A DNA stretch of 64,000 nt from Paraburkholderia sp. NMBU_R16 (lineage in GTDB: Bacteria; Pseudomonadota; Gammaproteobacteria; Burkholderiales; Burkholderiaceae), in NCBI RefSeq assembly GCF_013282575.1, contig NZ_JAAAYE010000001.1, positions 1-64,000 of the forward strand. The letters are read 5' to 3'. Every line of letters begins with the position of its first letter. Positions within the stretch are counted from its first letter, which is position 1. Made by a program: the position numbers and the translations under genes. The notes under the pieces were generated by a model. The model was given only the letters and a program-made list of their open reading frames with translations. It was not told the DNA's origin and made no database searches. Shown here piece after piece: positions 7,881 to 17,300 of the stretch.

Positions 7881-9737
7881 TCAACTCTTTTCGCTGCCGG
7901 GCAGCGCGAACACGAACAGCGTGCCGCCGAGCGCCGTGTACTTGGCCAGTTCGCGATAACCGCCCACGGCACCGAGACCTTCCGTCGACTTCTTCAGACC
8001 CGCGGCGAGCCCGATGCCGGCCCATCCGCCGATACCCGAGTAGACTCCGACGTACTGCTTGCCGTTGTACTCGTAGGTGAAGACGTTGCCGATGATGCCC
8101 GAGGGCGTCTTGAACTTCCAAAGCTCCTTGCCCGTCTTGATGTCCACTGCCTTCAGGTAGCCTTCGAGCGTGCCGTAGAACACGATGTTGCCGGCCGTAG
8201 CCAATGCGCCGGACCACACCGAGAACTTCTCGGGCTTGGACCAGACGATCTTGCCCTTGGACGCATCCCACGCGATGAAGTTGCCCATCGCCTTGTCGAC
8301 CGTCTTGCCGGCGTTCGCGGCACCCACGCCCGGGTCGTTCGGGCCCGGATACATCGACAGCGTCGCACCGACATACGGCTGACCGGCCGTGTAATCGACT
8401 TCGAACGGCTCATAGTCCATGCACACGTGGTTCGTCGGTACGAGGAAGAGGCTCGTCTTTGGATCGAAGGAAGCCGGCTGTTCGTCCTTCGAGCCAAGCG
8501 CCGACGGGCAGATGTTTTTCACGTTGTGGTCGGGACCCGCAGCCTGCGTCGAGTAGGCAGCGTTACGAATCGGCAAGCCGCTCTTCATATCGATACGATC
8601 GGCCCAGTTGACGGCCGGGTCGTACTTTTGCGCGACCAGCAACTGGCCCGTTTCCCGGTTCAGCGTATAGGCGAAACCGTTGCGGTCGAAGTGGACGATC
8701 GCGGGCGTCTTCTTGCCATTGATCATGAGGTCCGACAGGATCATTTCATTGACGCCGTCGTAGTCCCACTCGTCGTGCGGGGTCATCTGATAGACCCACT
8801 TCGCCATGCCGGTGTTCAGGTCACGCGCAAAGATGGTCATCGACCACTTGTTGTCGCCGGGGCGCTGCGTCGGGTTCCAGGTGCCCGGGTTGCCCGACCC
8901 GTAGTAGACGAGGTTCAGCTTGGGATCCCACGCATACCAGCCCCAGGTGGTGCCGCCGCCGATCTTCCATTGATCGCCCTTCCACGTCTTGATCGAAGAG
9001 TCCTTGCCAACGGGCATCATTTTGCCGTCGGTATAGGTCATCGTTTTGTCGGGGTCGAGCAGGATCTCGTTGTCGGGGCCCGTGCTGTACGCCGTCCAGG
9101 CCGGCTTGCCCGTCTTGATGTCGTACGCGATGACGCGCCCGCGCACGCCGAACTCGCCGCCCGAGATGCCCGTCAGCACCTTGTCGCCGAAGACATGCGG
9201 CGCGTTGGTGTTGGTTTCGCCCTTCTTGGGATCGCCATTCTTCACCGTCCAGACGACATCGCCTGTTTTCGCGTTGAGCGCGACGAGCGTCGTATCGGCC
9301 TGCTGGAGGAAGATCTTGCCGTCGCCATAAGCCAGGCCGCGATTCACGGTGTCGCAACACATCACCGATACGACCTGATCTTCCTGCTTCGGCTGATACT
9401 GCCAAAGAAACGTTTGGTCCTTGAGGCTGATCGCCGTCACGTTGTTCGGAAACGGCGTATGGATATACATCGTGTCGCCGATCACGAGCGGCGAGCCCTC
9501 ATGGCCGCGCAACACGCCCGTCGACATCGTCCATACCACCTGCAGGTTCTTGACGTTGCCGGCGTTGATTTGATTGAGTGTGCTGTAACGGTGATTGTCG
9601 TACCCGCCCGACTGGGAAGCCCAGTTCGCGGAGTTCTTGATTGCCGAGTCAAGCTCTGAATCCGCGTTCGCTGCGAGTGTGGTAAAGCCCGCCGATGCGA
9701 GAATCGCGAGCCCAAGAACCGTGGTGCGTAAGTTCAT
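7881..9737 (-). CDS. xoxF: XoxF, lanthanide-dependent PQQ methanol dehydrogenase
   Basis: A 618-residue PQQ eight-bladed propeller enzyme, exported by a signal peptide (1-25). Seen directly are the vicinal cysteines Cys127-Cys128 that cap PQQ, Glu195 (GGEFGVRG), Asn283 (GSGNPGTW), the catalytic Asp325 and, two residues on, Asp327 in [10 protein letters not shown]. This second Asp is the hallmark of XoxF and supplies the extra ligand for a lanthanide; calcium-type MxaF has Ala there. It oxidises methanol to formaldehyde (some XoxF go on to formate) in the periplasm. A strong GGAGGAG precedes the ATG. The XoxF5 clade is likely in this lineage but not proven here. Confidence 0.96.
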   Translation of the reverse strand: MNLRTTVLGLAILASAGFTTLAANADSELDSAIKNSANWASQSGGYDNHRYSTLNQINAGNVKNLQVVWTMSTGVLRGHEGSPLVIGDTMYIHTPFPNNVTAISLKDQTFLWQYQPKQEDQVVSVMCCDTVNRGLAYGDGKIFLQQADTTLVALNAKTGDVVWTVKNGDPKKGETNTNAPHVFGDKVLTGISGGEFGVRGRVIAYDIKTGKPAWTAYSTGPDNEILLDPDKTMTYTDGKMMPVGKDSSIKTWKGDQWKIGGGTTWGWYAWDPKLNLVYYGSGNPGTWNPTQRPGDNKWSMTIFARDLNTGMAKWVYQMTPHDEWDYDGVNEMILSDLMINGKKTPAIVHFDRNGFAYTLNRETGQLLVAQKYDPAVNWADRIDMKSGLPIRNAAYSTQAAGPDHNVKNICPSALGSKDEQPASFDPKTSLFLVPTNHVCMDYEPFEVDYTAGQPYVGATLSMYPGPNDPGVGAANAGKTVDKAMGNFIAWDASKGKIVWSKPEKFSVWSGALATAGNIVFYGTLEGYLKAVDIKTGKELWKFKTPSGIIGNVFTYEYNGKQYVGVYSGIGGWAGIGLAAGLKKSTEGLGAVGGYRELAKYTALGGTLFVFALPGSEKS

Positions 9738-10268
9738 GTCTCCTCCAGAATTGTCTTGCAGTTCAACTCACGAATGACCCACGCTACTCATCGCATCGGG
9801 CGCGCCCTCTCGAATGCGGGTAACGATCCAACGCTTGTGTCCCGCTTCGGCGGCGGGCTTCATGGCGTATCGCGCTCCAACGCATAATCCATGCCGATGC
9901 GCGTCGCAGCACGCATAGCCGGCGCACCGGAGGTCGTCCGGATGCCCACCGCGTGGCCCTCGGCCGCAAGCGGGCACGCGCGCGCGGATGGGTGCCGAGA
10001 GCCGCCCGCATGGGATACAGGGGCATCCACCCGCAACGATTCGTGCGGCACGCTGCACGGGGAGCGAGACATACTGTGTCAAAACCGCGATAGCGCAGCC
10101 GCTGTCGGCGCAATGTCGTTCGCCTTTCGGCGGGATGGGGGTTTTCCTTTAGCCGACGGCCGCTTTCGCGCTTTATGCTGATCGAGTTCCCGTTGTGTTT
10201 CCGCGGTGTTTCTCTGCTGTTTCTATAGTCGGGATCGAACGGTCTTTTTCCGCATGGAGGCAACGACC
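9738..10268. promoter_or_regulatory. Divergent promoter region between xoxF and the H4MPT genes
   Basis: 531 bp separate the leftward xoxF from the rightward pterin dehydratase gene, so promoters for both methanol oxidation and the formaldehyde pathway should lie here. I looked for a sigma-54 -24/-12 element (GG-N10-GC with the usual context) on both strands, because a sigma-54 activator is encoded at 19.3 kb. I found no convincing match. No RNA gene or coding frame is evident. Confidence 0.5.
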
Positions 10269-10667
10269 ATGAGCCAACCCGAACACGTCTACTCCGACGA
10301 CGAGATCCACGCGCGTCTCGCCGGTCCGCTCGAGCACTGGTATCTCGAAGACGGCTGGCTGCGGCGCAAGTACAAGACCGAGAGTTGGAAAGGCACGCTG
10401 ATGGTCGTCATGACGATCGGTCACTTGGCCGAGGCCGCATGGCATCACCCGGATCTCACGGTTTCCTATGCGTTCGTGATCGTCAAGCTGAAGACGCACA
10501 GCGCGAAGGGCATCACCGACAAGGATTTCGCGCTCGCGCGCAAGATCGAGGAGGTCGTGCAATGGCAACCCGGCCGAGAAGGCGGGCCGCTCGAAGGCAC
10601 ACCATCCGACGATCAGCGCTTTCGGTACATCAAATACGACGCGCACAAAGACGCGGCACAAAGCTGA
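10269..10667 (+). CDS. Pterin-4a-carbinolamine dehydratase-like protein
   Basis: A 132-residue protein of the PCD/DCoH family. The active-site region is present as HLAEAAWHHPDLTVSYAFVIVKLKTH (two of the usual histidines at HHPD), with KTDFD-like FALARKIE near the end. GGAGG is placed 8 bp before the ATG at 10269, which decides the start over an upstream in-frame codon. Such a gene is a recognised member of H4MPT-linked gene sets in methylotrophs, where it is thought to act on a pterin intermediate or recycle an oxidised pterin. It opens the rightward H4MPT block. Confidence 0.82.
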   Translation: MSQPEHVYSDDEIHARLAGPLEHWYLEDGWLRRKYKTESWKGTLMVVMTIGHLAEAAWHHPDLTVSYAFVIVKLKTHSAKGITDKDFALARKIEEVVQWQPGREGGPLEGTPSDDQRFRYIKYDAHKDAAQS

Positions 10668-10689
10668 ATGCCCCTGACGCGCACGCCGC

Positions 10690-10748
10690 GCAATCCGTGA
10701 CAGTGTGCGTCTTGGCCGGCACAAACCGCTGAGCGGGCTGCGGATTGC
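10690..10748 (+). other. Inverted repeat between dehydratase and beta-RFAP synthase genes
   Basis: GCAATCCG at 10690-10697 is complementary to CGGATTGC at 10741-10748, leaving a 43-base loop. A second inverted pair (GTGACAG at 10697, CTGTCAC at 10752) overlaps but is not nested with it, so the two would be alternative structures. Function unknown; an attenuator or a chance pair are both possible. Confidence 0.3.
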
Positions 10749-10903
10749 GTGCTGTCACGCCTAAAGCGGCAGTGCTACCGCTCCGCGCGTCAGCGCGCTC
10801 GATCGGGCATGGTACGTCTCGTGCTTGGCAACGTCTCGCGCATGTGGCGCTGGCTCGAGCCGGCGCTTTCACCGGACTGCCACGCCAACACGAGGACCAC
10901 GCG

Positions 10904-11932
10904 ATGCCGCTTCATTTTCGCCGCACGTCGGCGCCCAGCACGGTGACCGTCGACGCCCCGGCCCGGCTTCATCTCGGCTTTCTCGATCCGAGCGGATCGC
11001 TCGGTCGTGTGTTCGGCAGTCTCGGGCTCGTGATCGACGGGGCCGGCACCGAGCTCGAAGCGCGTCTGGCGGAAACGGATTCCATCGCCGGCACGATGAC
11101 CGACAGCGAACGCGCGCGCATCGGCTGGTGTCTCGAACGCCTGCATGCGGCATACGGCCCGGCGCCCGTCGCGTTCAACGTCCTGCGCACACCGCGAGCG
11201 CATAGCGGCCTGGGCTCGGGCACCCAGCTCGCGCTGACGATCGGCACGGCCTACGCGCGGCTCACCGGGCTCGCGACCACCACCGCCGAGCTCGCCCGCT
11301 TGCTCGGCCGGGGAGGGCGCTCCGGCATCGGCATCCTCGGTTTCGATTCGGGCGGCCTGCTCCTCGACGGCGGCGCGCCGCGCGATCGCCGTGGCGCTGG
11401 CGTGCCGCCTCTCGTCGCGCGCCAGCACTTTCCCGATGCGTGGCGCGTCATGCTCGTCACGGACACCTCGCGCGAAGGTCTTTCCGGCGAAGCGGAACGG
11501 CGCGGACTCGCGGCGCTTGCGCCGTTTCCGCAGCAGTTGGCAGCTCACCTTTGCCACCTCGTGCTGATGCGGATTCTGCCGGGGGCAGCCGATGGCGATT
11601 TCGATGCCTTCGCGCACGGCATCACCGAAATGCAGCAGATCATCGGCGAGTACTTCGCGCCGGTGCAAGGCGGCGTATTCGCCAGCCCCGATGTCGAAGC
11701 CGCGTTGCGCGCGGCGGCGGCCGGGCGGCCCGCCGGCATCGGCCAGACCTCGTGGGGCCCGACGGGGTTTGCCCTGTTGCCAAGCGCGCTCGAAGCCGAT
11801 GCGGCGCTCCTCGCGGCGCGCGCCGCGGTTCGCGACAAGCCCCATATCGAATGCGCGGTGTGCGCCGCGCGCAATCGCGGCGCGGTGATCCGCGTTTCGG
11901 GTGCGCTTGACGCGCACGTCGACGCCGCATGA
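10904..11932 (+). CDS. Beta-ribofuranosylaminobenzene 5'-phosphate synthase
   Basis: 342 residues from the ATG at 10904, preceded by GAGGA; the frame is open 53 codons further upstream but without family character. It is a GHMP-kinase fold protein: VDAPARLHLGFLDPSG at the N terminus, the glycine-rich PRAHSGLGSGTQLALTIG loop, and GQTSWGPTGFAL near the C terminus. The enzyme couples 4-hydroxybenzoate or 4-aminobenzoate with PRPP while releasing CO2 and pyrophosphate, the first committed step of H4MPT synthesis. This gene is diagnostic for H4MPT-dependent C1 metabolism, and its neighbours mtdB and mch agree. Confidence 0.9.
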   Translation: MPLHFRRTSAPSTVTVDAPARLHLGFLDPSGSLGRVFGSLGLVIDGAGTELEARLAETDSIAGTMTDSERARIGWCLERLHAAYGPAPVAFNVLRTPRAHSGLGSGTQLALTIGTAYARLTGLATTTAELARLLGRGGRSGIGILGFDSGGLLLDGGAPRDRRGAGVPPLVARQHFPDAWRVMLVTDTSREGLSGEAERRGLAALAPFPQQLAAHLCHLVLMRILPGAADGDFDAFAHGITEMQQIIGEYFAPVQGGVFASPDVEAALRAAAAGRPAGIGQTSWGPTGFALLPSALEADAALLAARAAVRDKPHIECAVCAARNRGAVIRVSGALDAHVDAA

Positions 11933-11998
11933 GCCCCCGAGCATTCGGCGCCGCTGCATCCCCTGCCGCCCCAACCACACGACCTGCGAGTTGTTGCC

Positions 11999-12925
11999 AT
12001 GTCAGAAGCCACTGAAAGGCCTTACATCCTCCATATGCTCACGGCCACGCCGCAGATGAGCCCGTTCGACGTCAACATGGCGGCCGACGCCGGCTACCAG
12101 GTGATCGTGCCGTATTGCGGGGTCGACGCAAGCATGGTCACCAACCTCACGCAGGACGCCATTTTTTCGCGGGGACCGAAAGGCGTGTCGCGTACGGGTA
12201 TTTTCATCGGCGGACGCGACGTGATGCTCGCGGCGGATATGCTCGAGATCGCGCGCAAGGCCATGGTGCCGCCGTTCGAGGTTTCGGTATTCGCCGACCC
12301 GAGCGGCTCGTACACGACCGCCGCGGCGCTCGTCGCGCTCGTCGAGCGCCATCTGAAGCGCGCGCATGGTATGGAACTCGGCGGCAAGCGCGTGTTGATT
12401 CTCGGCGGTACGGGCGCCGTCGGCCGCGTCGCGGCCGCGATGGCGGCCTCGCTGGGCGCGGACGTGACCATCGCCAGCCACGGCTCGCTCGCGCGCGCGA
12501 GGCAGGTCAGCGATGAGGTCAACCAACGCTTCGGCATTACGACGACGGCCGTCAGCACCGCCGGCGAAGACGATTTGCATGCCGCGCTCGCCGATACCGA
12601 GATCCTGATGGCCACCGCGACGGCCGGCATCCAGGTGGCCAGTGCCACGAACCTCGCGCATGCGAGGCGTCTGCTCGTCGCGGCCGACGTCAACGCCGTG
12701 CCGCCCGAAGGCATCGCCGGCGTCAACGTCATGAACGACGGCAAACCCATCGGGCCGTCCGGCGATGCGGGCCCCGTCGGCATCGGCGCGCTTGCGATCG
12801 GCAACGTCAAATACCAGGTCGAGCACCGGCTTTTCGTTCAGATGCGCACGAGCAGCAAGCCCGTCTATCTGGGCTTTCCGCAAGCCTTCGACGAGGCGCG
12901 CGCCGTCGCCGCAGGTCTCGGTTGA
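11999..12925 (+). CDS. mtdB: NAD(P)-dependent methylene-H4MPT dehydrogenase
   Basis: A 308-residue cytosolic enzyme. The N-terminal catalytic half has HMLTATPQMSPFDVNMAADAG and YCGVDASMVTNLTQDAIFSRGPKG, typical of the MtdA/MtdB family. The Rossmann loop VLILGGTGAVGR occupies residues 132-143. It oxidises methylene-H4MPT to methenyl-H4MPT with NAD+ or NADP+. The H4MPT neighbours and the overall sequence favour MtdB over the tetrahydrofolate-active MtdA, but coenzyme preference cannot be proven by eye. The product feeds Mch two genes on. Confidence 0.92.
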   Translation: MSEATERPYILHMLTATPQMSPFDVNMAADAGYQVIVPYCGVDASMVTNLTQDAIFSRGPKGVSRTGIFIGGRDVMLAADMLEIARKAMVPPFEVSVFADPSGSYTTAAALVALVERHLKRAHGMELGGKRVLILGGTGAVGRVAAAMAASLGADVTIASHGSLARARQVSDEVNQRFGITTTAVSTAGEDDLHAALADTEILMATATAGIQVASATNLAHARRLLVAADVNAVPPEGIAGVNVMNDGKPIGPSGDAGPVGIGALAIGNVKYQVEHRLFVQMRTSSKPVYLGFPQAFDEARAVAAGLG

Positions 12926-12935
12926 CCGGCAGGCC

Positions 12936-14180
12936 ATGCCCGCATCGAGGCCGTCGCCGCCCGTGCCGCCCATGACACAGCTCCCGCCTTCGCGCAGCGC
13001 ACCGTTCATTGCGGTCGCGGGGCTGTCGGCACGCATGCTCGCCCAGTCCGCGTATCGCGCGAGGCTGCGCGCAGCCGCGCTCGACATCTTCGGCGATCGC
13101 GATACACGCGCGGCCTCCGCGCTATGGTTCGATGTCGCGGGCGACGGGCTTTCGATCGATCGCGATCGCCTCGTCGATGCGCTGCGCTGCATCGCCCGGC
13201 TGCCTCGCGTGGCAGGCTGGATTGCGGGCAGCGGGACCGAACCTTTCGTCGACGAACTCGAAGGGCTTGCGGGACTGCCCGCGCTCATCGGCAACGGTCC
13301 CGAGGCGCGCCGCGCCGTGCGCGAGCCCCGCCGGTTTTTCGCGTTGCTCGACTCGCTTGGCGTGCCCCACCCGGCCGTCTCGTTCGTGCGCCCTGACGGC
13401 CCGGCCGCCGACTGGCTCGTCAAACGGGCCGACGGCTGCGGCGGCACACATATCGCACCTGCCGGAGAAGCAGGCGCCGTTGCGCCGCCGGCCAGCTACT
13501 TCCAGCGCAGGACGCGGGGCAAACCCTGCTCGGCGCTGTTCGTCGCCGCACGTGGCAAGGCCTCGGTGCTCGGATTTGCCGAAGAATGGAACGTCTCTAT
13601 CGACGGATTCCCGTTCGTGCATACGGGCGCGATCGGGCCAGTCGAGTTGCCGCCCCGTCTGCGCTCCCAGCTGCGCGAGGCCATCGGCGAAATCTGCAGC
13701 CACACGGGCCTCGTCGGCATCAACAGCTGCGATTTTCTGCTCGACGACGATGGGTTCTCGCTGCTCGAAATCAATGCACGACCGTCGGCGACGATGTCGC
13801 TCTACGAAGCCGTCTGGGCGCACTACTGGCCCCTGGGCTTGCTGGAGTGCCACCTCGCGGCCTGCCTGCATGGGCGATTGCCGTCCGCACCGCCCGGCCC
13901 CGCCGGCCAGTGCGCGGGTCAGCAGGTCTTGTTCGCCCCCCATGCGCTCGTCGCATCGCAAGCATTAAGCGATGCCAGTCTCGCCGATCCCGGTTGCCGC
14001 GATATCCCCATGCCCGGTACGCAGATCGCGGCCGGGCAGCCGCTTTGCACGGTCGTCGCCCGCGCGCCGACGCGCCAGGCTGTCATGCACGCGCTCGACC
14101 AGGCGCGCGCACGCGTTCTCGACCGAATCGAACTACCTTCCCGCGAGTTCCACCATGTCCTCACCGCATCCGAAGCCTGA
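12936..14180 (+). CDS. ATP-grasp protein of H4MPT gene clusters (orf17-type)
   Basis: A 414-residue ATP-grasp ligase-like protein. The ATP-binding part shows WLVKRADGCGGTHI at about residue 165, and the metal-binding end of the fold shows DFLLDDDGFSLLEINARPSATMSLYE at about 270-295. A C-terminal extension of some 100 residues follows. Genes of this type sit between mtdB and mch in H4MPT-using bacteria and are believed to act in cofactor synthesis or modification; the reaction is unknown to me. The start at 12936 is tentative; an ATG at 12972 is the alternative. The end overlaps the start of mch by 26 bp, implying coupling. Confidence 0.8.
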   Translation: MPASRPSPPVPPMTQLPPSRSAPFIAVAGLSARMLAQSAYRARLRAAALDIFGDRDTRAASALWFDVAGDGLSIDRDRLVDALRCIARLPRVAGWIAGSGTEPFVDELEGLAGLPALIGNGPEARRAVREPRRFFALLDSLGVPHPAVSFVRPDGPAADWLVKRADGCGGTHIAPAGEAGAVAPPASYFQRRTRGKPCSALFVAARGKASVLGFAEEWNVSIDGFPFVHTGAIGPVELPPRLRSQLREAIGEICSHTGLVGINSCDFLLDDDGFSLLEINARPSATMSLYEAVWAHYWPLGLLECHLAACLHGRLPSAPPGPAGQCAGQQVLFAPHALVASQALSDASLADPGCRDIPMPGTQIAAGQPLCTVVARAPTRQAVMHALDQARARVLDRIELPSREFHHVLTASEA

Positions 14181-15189
14181 GCGCGAAGCCCCCCTCAGCG
14201 TCAACGCGCTCAGCGAGCGCCATGTCGCAGCGTTGCTCGACAACGCCAGACAACTTGGCGTCGCCCTGACGCGGACCGATGCCGGTACCGTACTCGCCGA
14301 CGCGGGCGTACACGCGCCGGGCGGCATCGAGGCCGGGCTGCTCGTCGCGCGCATCTGCATGGGCGGGCTCGGCACGGTCGGCCTGCGGGCCAGCTTCGAA
14401 GCGGCCCCGCTTTGGCCCACGTCGATCGAAGTCCATACGTCCTCGCCCGTACTGGCCTGCCTGGCCAGCCAGTATGCGGGCTGGAGTCTCGCGGCCACGA
14501 AAGAGCAGACGGGCGGCAAGAAATTCTTCTCGCTCGGCTCCGGTCCCGCACGAGCGCTCGCTGGCAAGGAGCCGCTGTTCGGCGAGCTCGGCTACCGCGA
14601 CGCGCACACGCGCGGCGCGCTCGTGCTCGAAGTCGATCGTCTACCGCCGCAAATCATCATCGACAAAGTGCTCGGCGACTGCGGCCTCGCGCCCGATGCG
14701 CTGACGATCGTCGTCACGCCGACGCACTCGTTGGCCGGCACCGTGCAGGTCGTGGCACGTGTCGTCGAAGTCGCGCTGCACAAAACGCATGTCCTCGGCG
14801 TGGCGCTCGACGAAGTCGTGGAAGGTTCGGGCTGCGCGCCGTTGCCGCCCCCCTCGCCCGATGGCATCGAGGCCATGGGACGCACCAACGACGCCATTCT
14901 CTACGGCGGCCGCGTGCATCTGACGGTGCGCCACGACGCCGTGGCGAAAAAGCTCGCCGTCGAGTTGCCCAGTGCGAACTCGCGCGATTACGGGCGAGCG
15001 TTCGCCGAGATATTCACGTCGTTCAACTACGACTTTTATCAGATCGATCCCGCGCTGTTCGCACCGGCGGAAGTATGGGTCAGCAGTCTGGAAAGCGGCG
15101 CGACCTGGCACGGAGGCGGGGTCAACGCTTCGCTCTTGCATCGCCAGTGGAACGGCGCGCTCGATGACAGCCTCCCGGATGGAACATGA
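14155..15189 (+). CDS. mch: Methenyl-H4MPT cyclohydrolase
   Basis: A 344-residue cytosolic enzyme hydrolysing methenyl-H4MPT to 5-formyl-H4MPT. Family signatures are visible: GGIEAGLLVARICMGGLGTV, KFFSLGSGPARALAGKE, GDCGLAPDALTIVVTPTHSLAG and the acidic loop GSGCAPLPPPSPDGIEAMGRTNDAILYGG. It is about 20 residues longer than the archaeal enzyme because of an N-terminal extension. The ATG at 14155 lies inside the end of the preceding ATP-grasp gene, and the stop overlaps the next gene by 4 bp, so all three are coupled. It links MtdB to the Fhc complex. Confidence 0.95.
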   Translation: MSSPHPKPEREAPLSVNALSERHVAALLDNARQLGVALTRTDAGTVLADAGVHAPGGIEAGLLVARICMGGLGTVGLRASFEAAPLWPTSIEVHTSSPVLACLASQYAGWSLAATKEQTGGKKFFSLGSGPARALAGKEPLFGELGYRDAHTRGALVLEVDRLPPQIIIDKVLGDCGLAPDALTIVVTPTHSLAGTVQVVARVVEVALHKTHVLGVALDEVVEGSGCAPLPPPSPDGIEAMGRTNDAILYGGRVHLTVRHDAVAKKLAVELPSANSRDYGRAFAEIFTSFNYDFYQIDPALFAPAEVWVSSLESGATWHGGGVNASLLHRQWNGALDDSLPDGT

Positions 15190-16247
15190 GCTCACCCGAT
15201 TCCTCTTTGCACGCAATGCGCGGCACACCGGCGGCAACGGGCCTGCGCATCGCGATCATGACCGACGAGACCGGTTGGCACACCGGCCGTCTCAAGAAAG
15301 CCTTCCGCGCGCGCGGCGTCGAGGCCCGCTGCGTCGATCTCGCCGATTGCCGCATCGATACGACCTGGCAGCCGCACGGCCTCGCGATACCGGGGTTCGG
15401 ACACGGTTTGCCCGATGCGGTCTTCGTGCGCGGGATCGCGGGCGGCACGTTCGAGCAGGTGACGCTGCGGCTCGGCGTCCTGCATGCGCTGCGCGAGTTG
15501 GGCGTGCCCGTCTACAACGATGCTCGCGCGATCGAACGCAGCGTCGACAAATCGATGACGAGCTTTTTGCTACATCGCCACGGCGTGCCGACACCGCCGA
15601 CATGGGCCAGCGAATCGACCGCTTTCGCGCAGCGTCTGCTGATGCGGGAAACCGCCGCGGGGCGCGCGCTCGTCATCAAGCCGTTGTTCGGCTCGCAAGG
15701 GCACGGACTGCAGCGGCTCGGCCCCGTGCGCGGCCTACGGCCGGCCGGGCGCAAGGCGAGCGGCACCTCGGCCGCGGGTGCGACGTTGCCGCGGCTCGCG
15801 CCGTATCGGCACGTCGCCTATCTTCAGCGGTACGTGGAAGGCGGCAGCCCCGGTTTCGATTGGCGCGTGCTCGTGATCGGTTCGCGCGCCGTGGCGGCGA
15901 TGCGCCGCGTGGGCGGCAACGGCTGGATTCACAACTTCGCGCAAGGTGCCCGCTGCGAGCCGGCCGAGCTCGACGAGGCACTCGTCCGGACCGCGGTAAG
16001 CGCAAGCGCCGCACTGGGGCTCGACTACGGCGGCGTGGATCTGATGCCGAATCCCGACGACGCCAACCGCCCGCTCGTGCTCGAAGTCAATGGCGTCGCG
16101 GCCTGGCGCGGACTGCAATCGGTCACGTCCGTCGATATCGCCGGAGCGCTCGCCGACGATCTGCTCGAACGCAAGCTCGGCCTGACACAAAGCACAGCGG
16201 CCGCCGATGGCTCGCGCGTGATCGACTTGCCCAAACGCCATGCGTGA
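15186..16247 (+). CDS. RimK/MptN-like ATP-grasp ligase of the H4MPT cluster (orf7-type)
   Basis: A 353-residue ATP-grasp protein of the glutamate-ligase (RimK) group. It shows VYNDARAIERSVDKSMTSFLL, the ATP-lysine segment ALVIKPLFGSQGHGLQRLG and LVLEVNGVAAWRGLQSVT at the metal site. MptN in archaea adds glutamate to H4MPT, so a terminal amino-acid ligation on the bacterial cofactor is a reasonable guess, but bacterial H4MPT is not known to me to carry that glutamate. Polyglutamylation of methylofuran is an alternative. It overlaps mch by 4 bp and the next gene by 8 bp. Confidence 0.82.
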   Translation: MSSPDSSLHAMRGTPAATGLRIAIMTDETGWHTGRLKKAFRARGVEARCVDLADCRIDTTWQPHGLAIPGFGHGLPDAVFVRGIAGGTFEQVTLRLGVLHALRELGVPVYNDARAIERSVDKSMTSFLLHRHGVPTPPTWASESTAFAQRLLMRETAAGRALVIKPLFGSQGHGLQRLGPVRGLRPAGRKASGTSAAGATLPRLAPYRHVAYLQRYVEGGSPGFDWRVLVIGSRAVAAMRRVGGNGWIHNFAQGARCEPAELDEALVRTAVSASAALGLDYGGVDLMPNPDDANRPLVLEVNGVAAWRGLQSVTSVDIAGALADDLLERKLGLTQSTAAADGSRVIDLPKRHA

Positions 16248-17118
16248 ACAGGCGCCCCGCCGCACGGCCCCTCTCGCCGCGCCCGATGCGTTTTTGGCGG
16301 CCTGCCGGCTCGATGTCGAGGTCGCCAAACCAGGCAACGTCAGCGAGCAAAGCGCGGGGCACGGCATGGTGGCCGCGCAGTTCGTCTTAAGCGCTCGCGC
16401 GGCGGCTGCGCCGCTTTTCACGCCCGGCGCGCCTGTGGGCACCCGCCTGATCGAAGCGGTCCGCGTCACACGCGCGGCCGTCGACTGCAACACGAATCTG
16501 GGTATCGTGCTGCTCGTCGCGCCGCTGGCCGCCGCACTCGACGGCTTCGATGCTCCGCCCGACGCGCGCGATTGGCACGCGGCCACCGAGCGGGTGCTTC
16601 AGGCACTCGATATCGACGATGCACGCGCCGCGTTTCGAGCCATCGCGCTCGCCAATCCTGGCGGGCTCGGCGACGCACCCGAGCAATCGGTCCATGCGCC
16701 GCCCACCGTGGGGCTGCGCGCGGCCATGGCGCTCGCGGCCGCGCGCGACAGCATCGCGCGCCAGTACGACAACGGCTTCGCCGATGTCTTTGCCTGCTGC
16801 GCGGCAATCGCGCCGCAGGTTCGTGAAGGACAACTCGAAACCGCCACGCTGGAAGCCTTTTTTTCGTTCCTCGGCGGCTGGCCCGATTCGCACATTATGC
16901 GCAAGCACGGCGCCGCGCTGGCGCAGAGTGTCACGGACACGGCGCGCGAGGTGCATGCGCGATGGCGCGATCTCGTGACGAATCGCGCGCCGCTCGCGGC
17001 CGCAGCCGTGCTGGCCCGGTGGGACGCCGAACTGAAGGCGCGCGGACTGAACCCCGGTACGAGCGCGGACCTGACGGTCGCGACGCTGTTCGTCGCCCTC
17101 GCCGCCGCGCACGCCTGA
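16240..17118 (+). CDS. CitG/MdcB-like protein of H4MPT clusters (orf5-type)
   Basis: A 292-residue homologue of triphosphoribosyl-dephospho-CoA synthase. It keeps the family marks: EVAKPGNVSEQSAGHGM near the N terminus, CNTNLGIVLLVAPLA in the middle and GLNPGTSADLTVATLFVAL at the C terminus. In citrate or malonate lyase systems this fold joins ATP-derived ribose to dephospho-CoA. No lyase genes are present, and the conserved position among H4MPT genes argues for an analogous phosphoribosyl transfer in H4MPT side-chain assembly. That function is inferred; the reaction is not established as far as I know. Confidence 0.82.
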   Translation: MREQAPRRTAPLAAPDAFLAACRLDVEVAKPGNVSEQSAGHGMVAAQFVLSARAAAAPLFTPGAPVGTRLIEAVRVTRAAVDCNTNLGIVLLVAPLAAALDGFDAPPDARDWHAATERVLQALDIDDARAAFRAIALANPGGLGDAPEQSVHAPPTVGLRAAMALAAARDSIARQYDNGFADVFACCAAIAPQVREGQLETATLEAFFSFLGGWPDSHIMRKHGAALAQSVTDTAREVHARWRDLVTNRAPLAAAAVLARWDAELKARGLNPGTSADLTVATLFVALAAAHA

Positions 17119-17300
17119 GCCGCTCGTCGTGCCTGCGCCGTACTCGTACGCAGCTACTGGCATGAAACCTGTTAGGTACAGCCACCGTGCATCGGTAGTC
17201 CACCGCGCGCCCAGCATGCGCCCTCGCGTGAACGGCGCGCCGCACGTATCGCCTGAGGGCGCCAATCAGAAAGTTGATGTCCATCCATCGGAGGAACAGC

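Noticed and set aside
8427-9659. 410-codon open frame opposite xoxF
   Set aside because: XoxF is unmistakable in the other strand; the antisense protein has no recognisable motif.
12002-13447. 481-codon open frame opposite mtdB and the ATP-grasp gene
   Set aside because: It spans two real genes of the other strand, which shows it is a codon-bias artefact.
17155-17180. Sigma-54-like element TGGCATGAAACCTGTT upstream of fae
   Set aside because: The -12 part is GT where GC is required and the overall match to TGGCACG-N4-TTGC is poor.
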